DNA of 6,250 nt from Pseudomonadota bacterium (GTDB taxonomy: Bacteria; BMS3Abin14), in contig JAFGWO010000071.1 of the NCBI GenBank assembly GCA_016937135.1, positions 1 through 6,250 on the forward strand, in the 5' to 3' direction. Both the position numbers and the translations under genes were made by a program. Position 1 is the stretch's first letter. Every line of letters begins with the position of its first letter. Positions 6,021-6,250 of the stretch are shown here, piece after piece. Below the pieces are notes generated by a model that did no database searches, was not told the origin of the DNA, and worked only from the letters and a program-made list of their open reading frames with translations.

Positions 6021-6037
6021 CAAAAAACTGTTTTTTG
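6021..6037. repeat. AT-rich perfect palindrome CAAAAAACTGTTTTTTG
   Basis: Eight-base arms around a central T. It is flanked by a run of C on the left. It could be an operator-like dyad or a weak bidirectional terminator stem; neither function can be shown from sequence. Confidence 0.5.
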
Positions 6038-6135
6038 TCTCTCCTGCTTTTCCTCAACGGCTCCGGTGAGGGGGATATGTCTTACCCTGTGAAACCATGC
6101 TTGCCAAGCCGTAGCTTCATGCAAAGGCTGGTAAA

Positions 6136-6156
6136 GCGGCCTCTGCAAATGGCCGC
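6136..6156. repeat. Inverted repeat GCGGCC-N9-GGCCGC
   Basis: Six-base GC-only arms flank a 9-base spacer. No T-run follows on either strand, so it is not an intrinsic terminator. It lies in the gene-free region upstream of the STAS-like gene and may be part of a structured RNA or simply a chance palindrome. Confidence 0.4.
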
Positions 6157-6250
6157 GCTGTGGTGGATCGGCTCTGGGACTTTTTTCTTTGGCCCCTCGC
6201 CCCCGTCCTGGGTCAGGAGCCTTCCAATGAAAGATAAAAGGCCGACCCGA

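Larger units (their letters stand above)
5875..6250. other. 376-bp region without a supportable gene, rich in small palindromes
   Basis: No frame here has good coding character; the longest (minus strand 6148-5939) would start at a TTG inside a hairpin and has no recognisable domain. Visible structure includes GTGACC-N6-GGTCAC (5960-5977), CACAGGGT (5991-5998) with its complement ACCCTGTG (6084-6091), the AT-rich palindrome at 6021-6037 and the hairpin at 6136-6156. The end of the region at 6250 may be the downstream flank of an unseen gene. The promoter of the STAS-like gene should lie here, but I cannot assign it with confidence. Confidence 0.6.

Noticed and set aside
5939..6148. Possible 69-residue gene on the minus strand
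   Set aside because: It starts with TTG inside a hairpin, has no ribosome-binding site and no recognisable family.

Overview
The window carries a vitamin B12 (cobalamin) uptake locus read entirely on the minus strand, so it runs from high to low coordinates. It comes from a GC-rich Gram-negative bacterium: there is a TonB-dependent outer-membrane receptor, a TonB protein and a lipoprotein-type binding protein. The gene content and the short heptamer and REP-like repeats in the gaps recall Desulfobacterota (former Deltaproteobacteria), but that placement is a weak inference; nothing in the window fixes the taxon.

Layout in order of transcription. 6250-5875: no gene I can support, several small palindromes. 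5874-5515: a small cytoplasmic protein resembling SpoIIAA/STAS-like proteins, apparently unrelated to B12. 5474-5446: a sigma70-like promoter. 5434-5231: a cobalamin riboswitch with all the main conserved blocks. 5165-5132: a strong intrinsic terminator, the likely expression platform. 5036-3135: a BtuB-like TonB-dependent receptor. 3134-2992: a gap with a REP-like repeat and a small hairpin. 2991-2143: a TonB-family energy transducer. 2146-1133: a BtuF-like binding lipoprotein, overlapping tonB by 4 bases. 1132-662: a gap of about 470 bases with two heptamer repeat arrays and purine/pyrimidine-biased tracts. 661-1: a BtuD/FecE-type ABC ATPase, cut by the window edge.

The parts fit one pathway. 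With B12 scarce, the riboswitch should let transcription pass the terminator. The receptor binds corrinoid at the outer membrane, the dedicated TonB energises it, the lipoprotein passes the ligand to an inner-membrane ABC importer, and the ATPase drives that importer. The permease (BtuC) is not between BtuF and BtuD, where it often lies, and no ExbB/ExbD is seen.

The most unusual content is repetitive DNA. Two near-identical 20-bp REP-like repeats lie in inverted orientation on either side of btuB. One forms part of the variable arm of the riboswitch and the other sits in the region after the btuB stop codon, so the two would be complementary within one transcript. Three heptamer (period 7) arrays occur; one lies directly after the btuF start codon inside the coding frame, where gain or loss of one unit would shift the frame.
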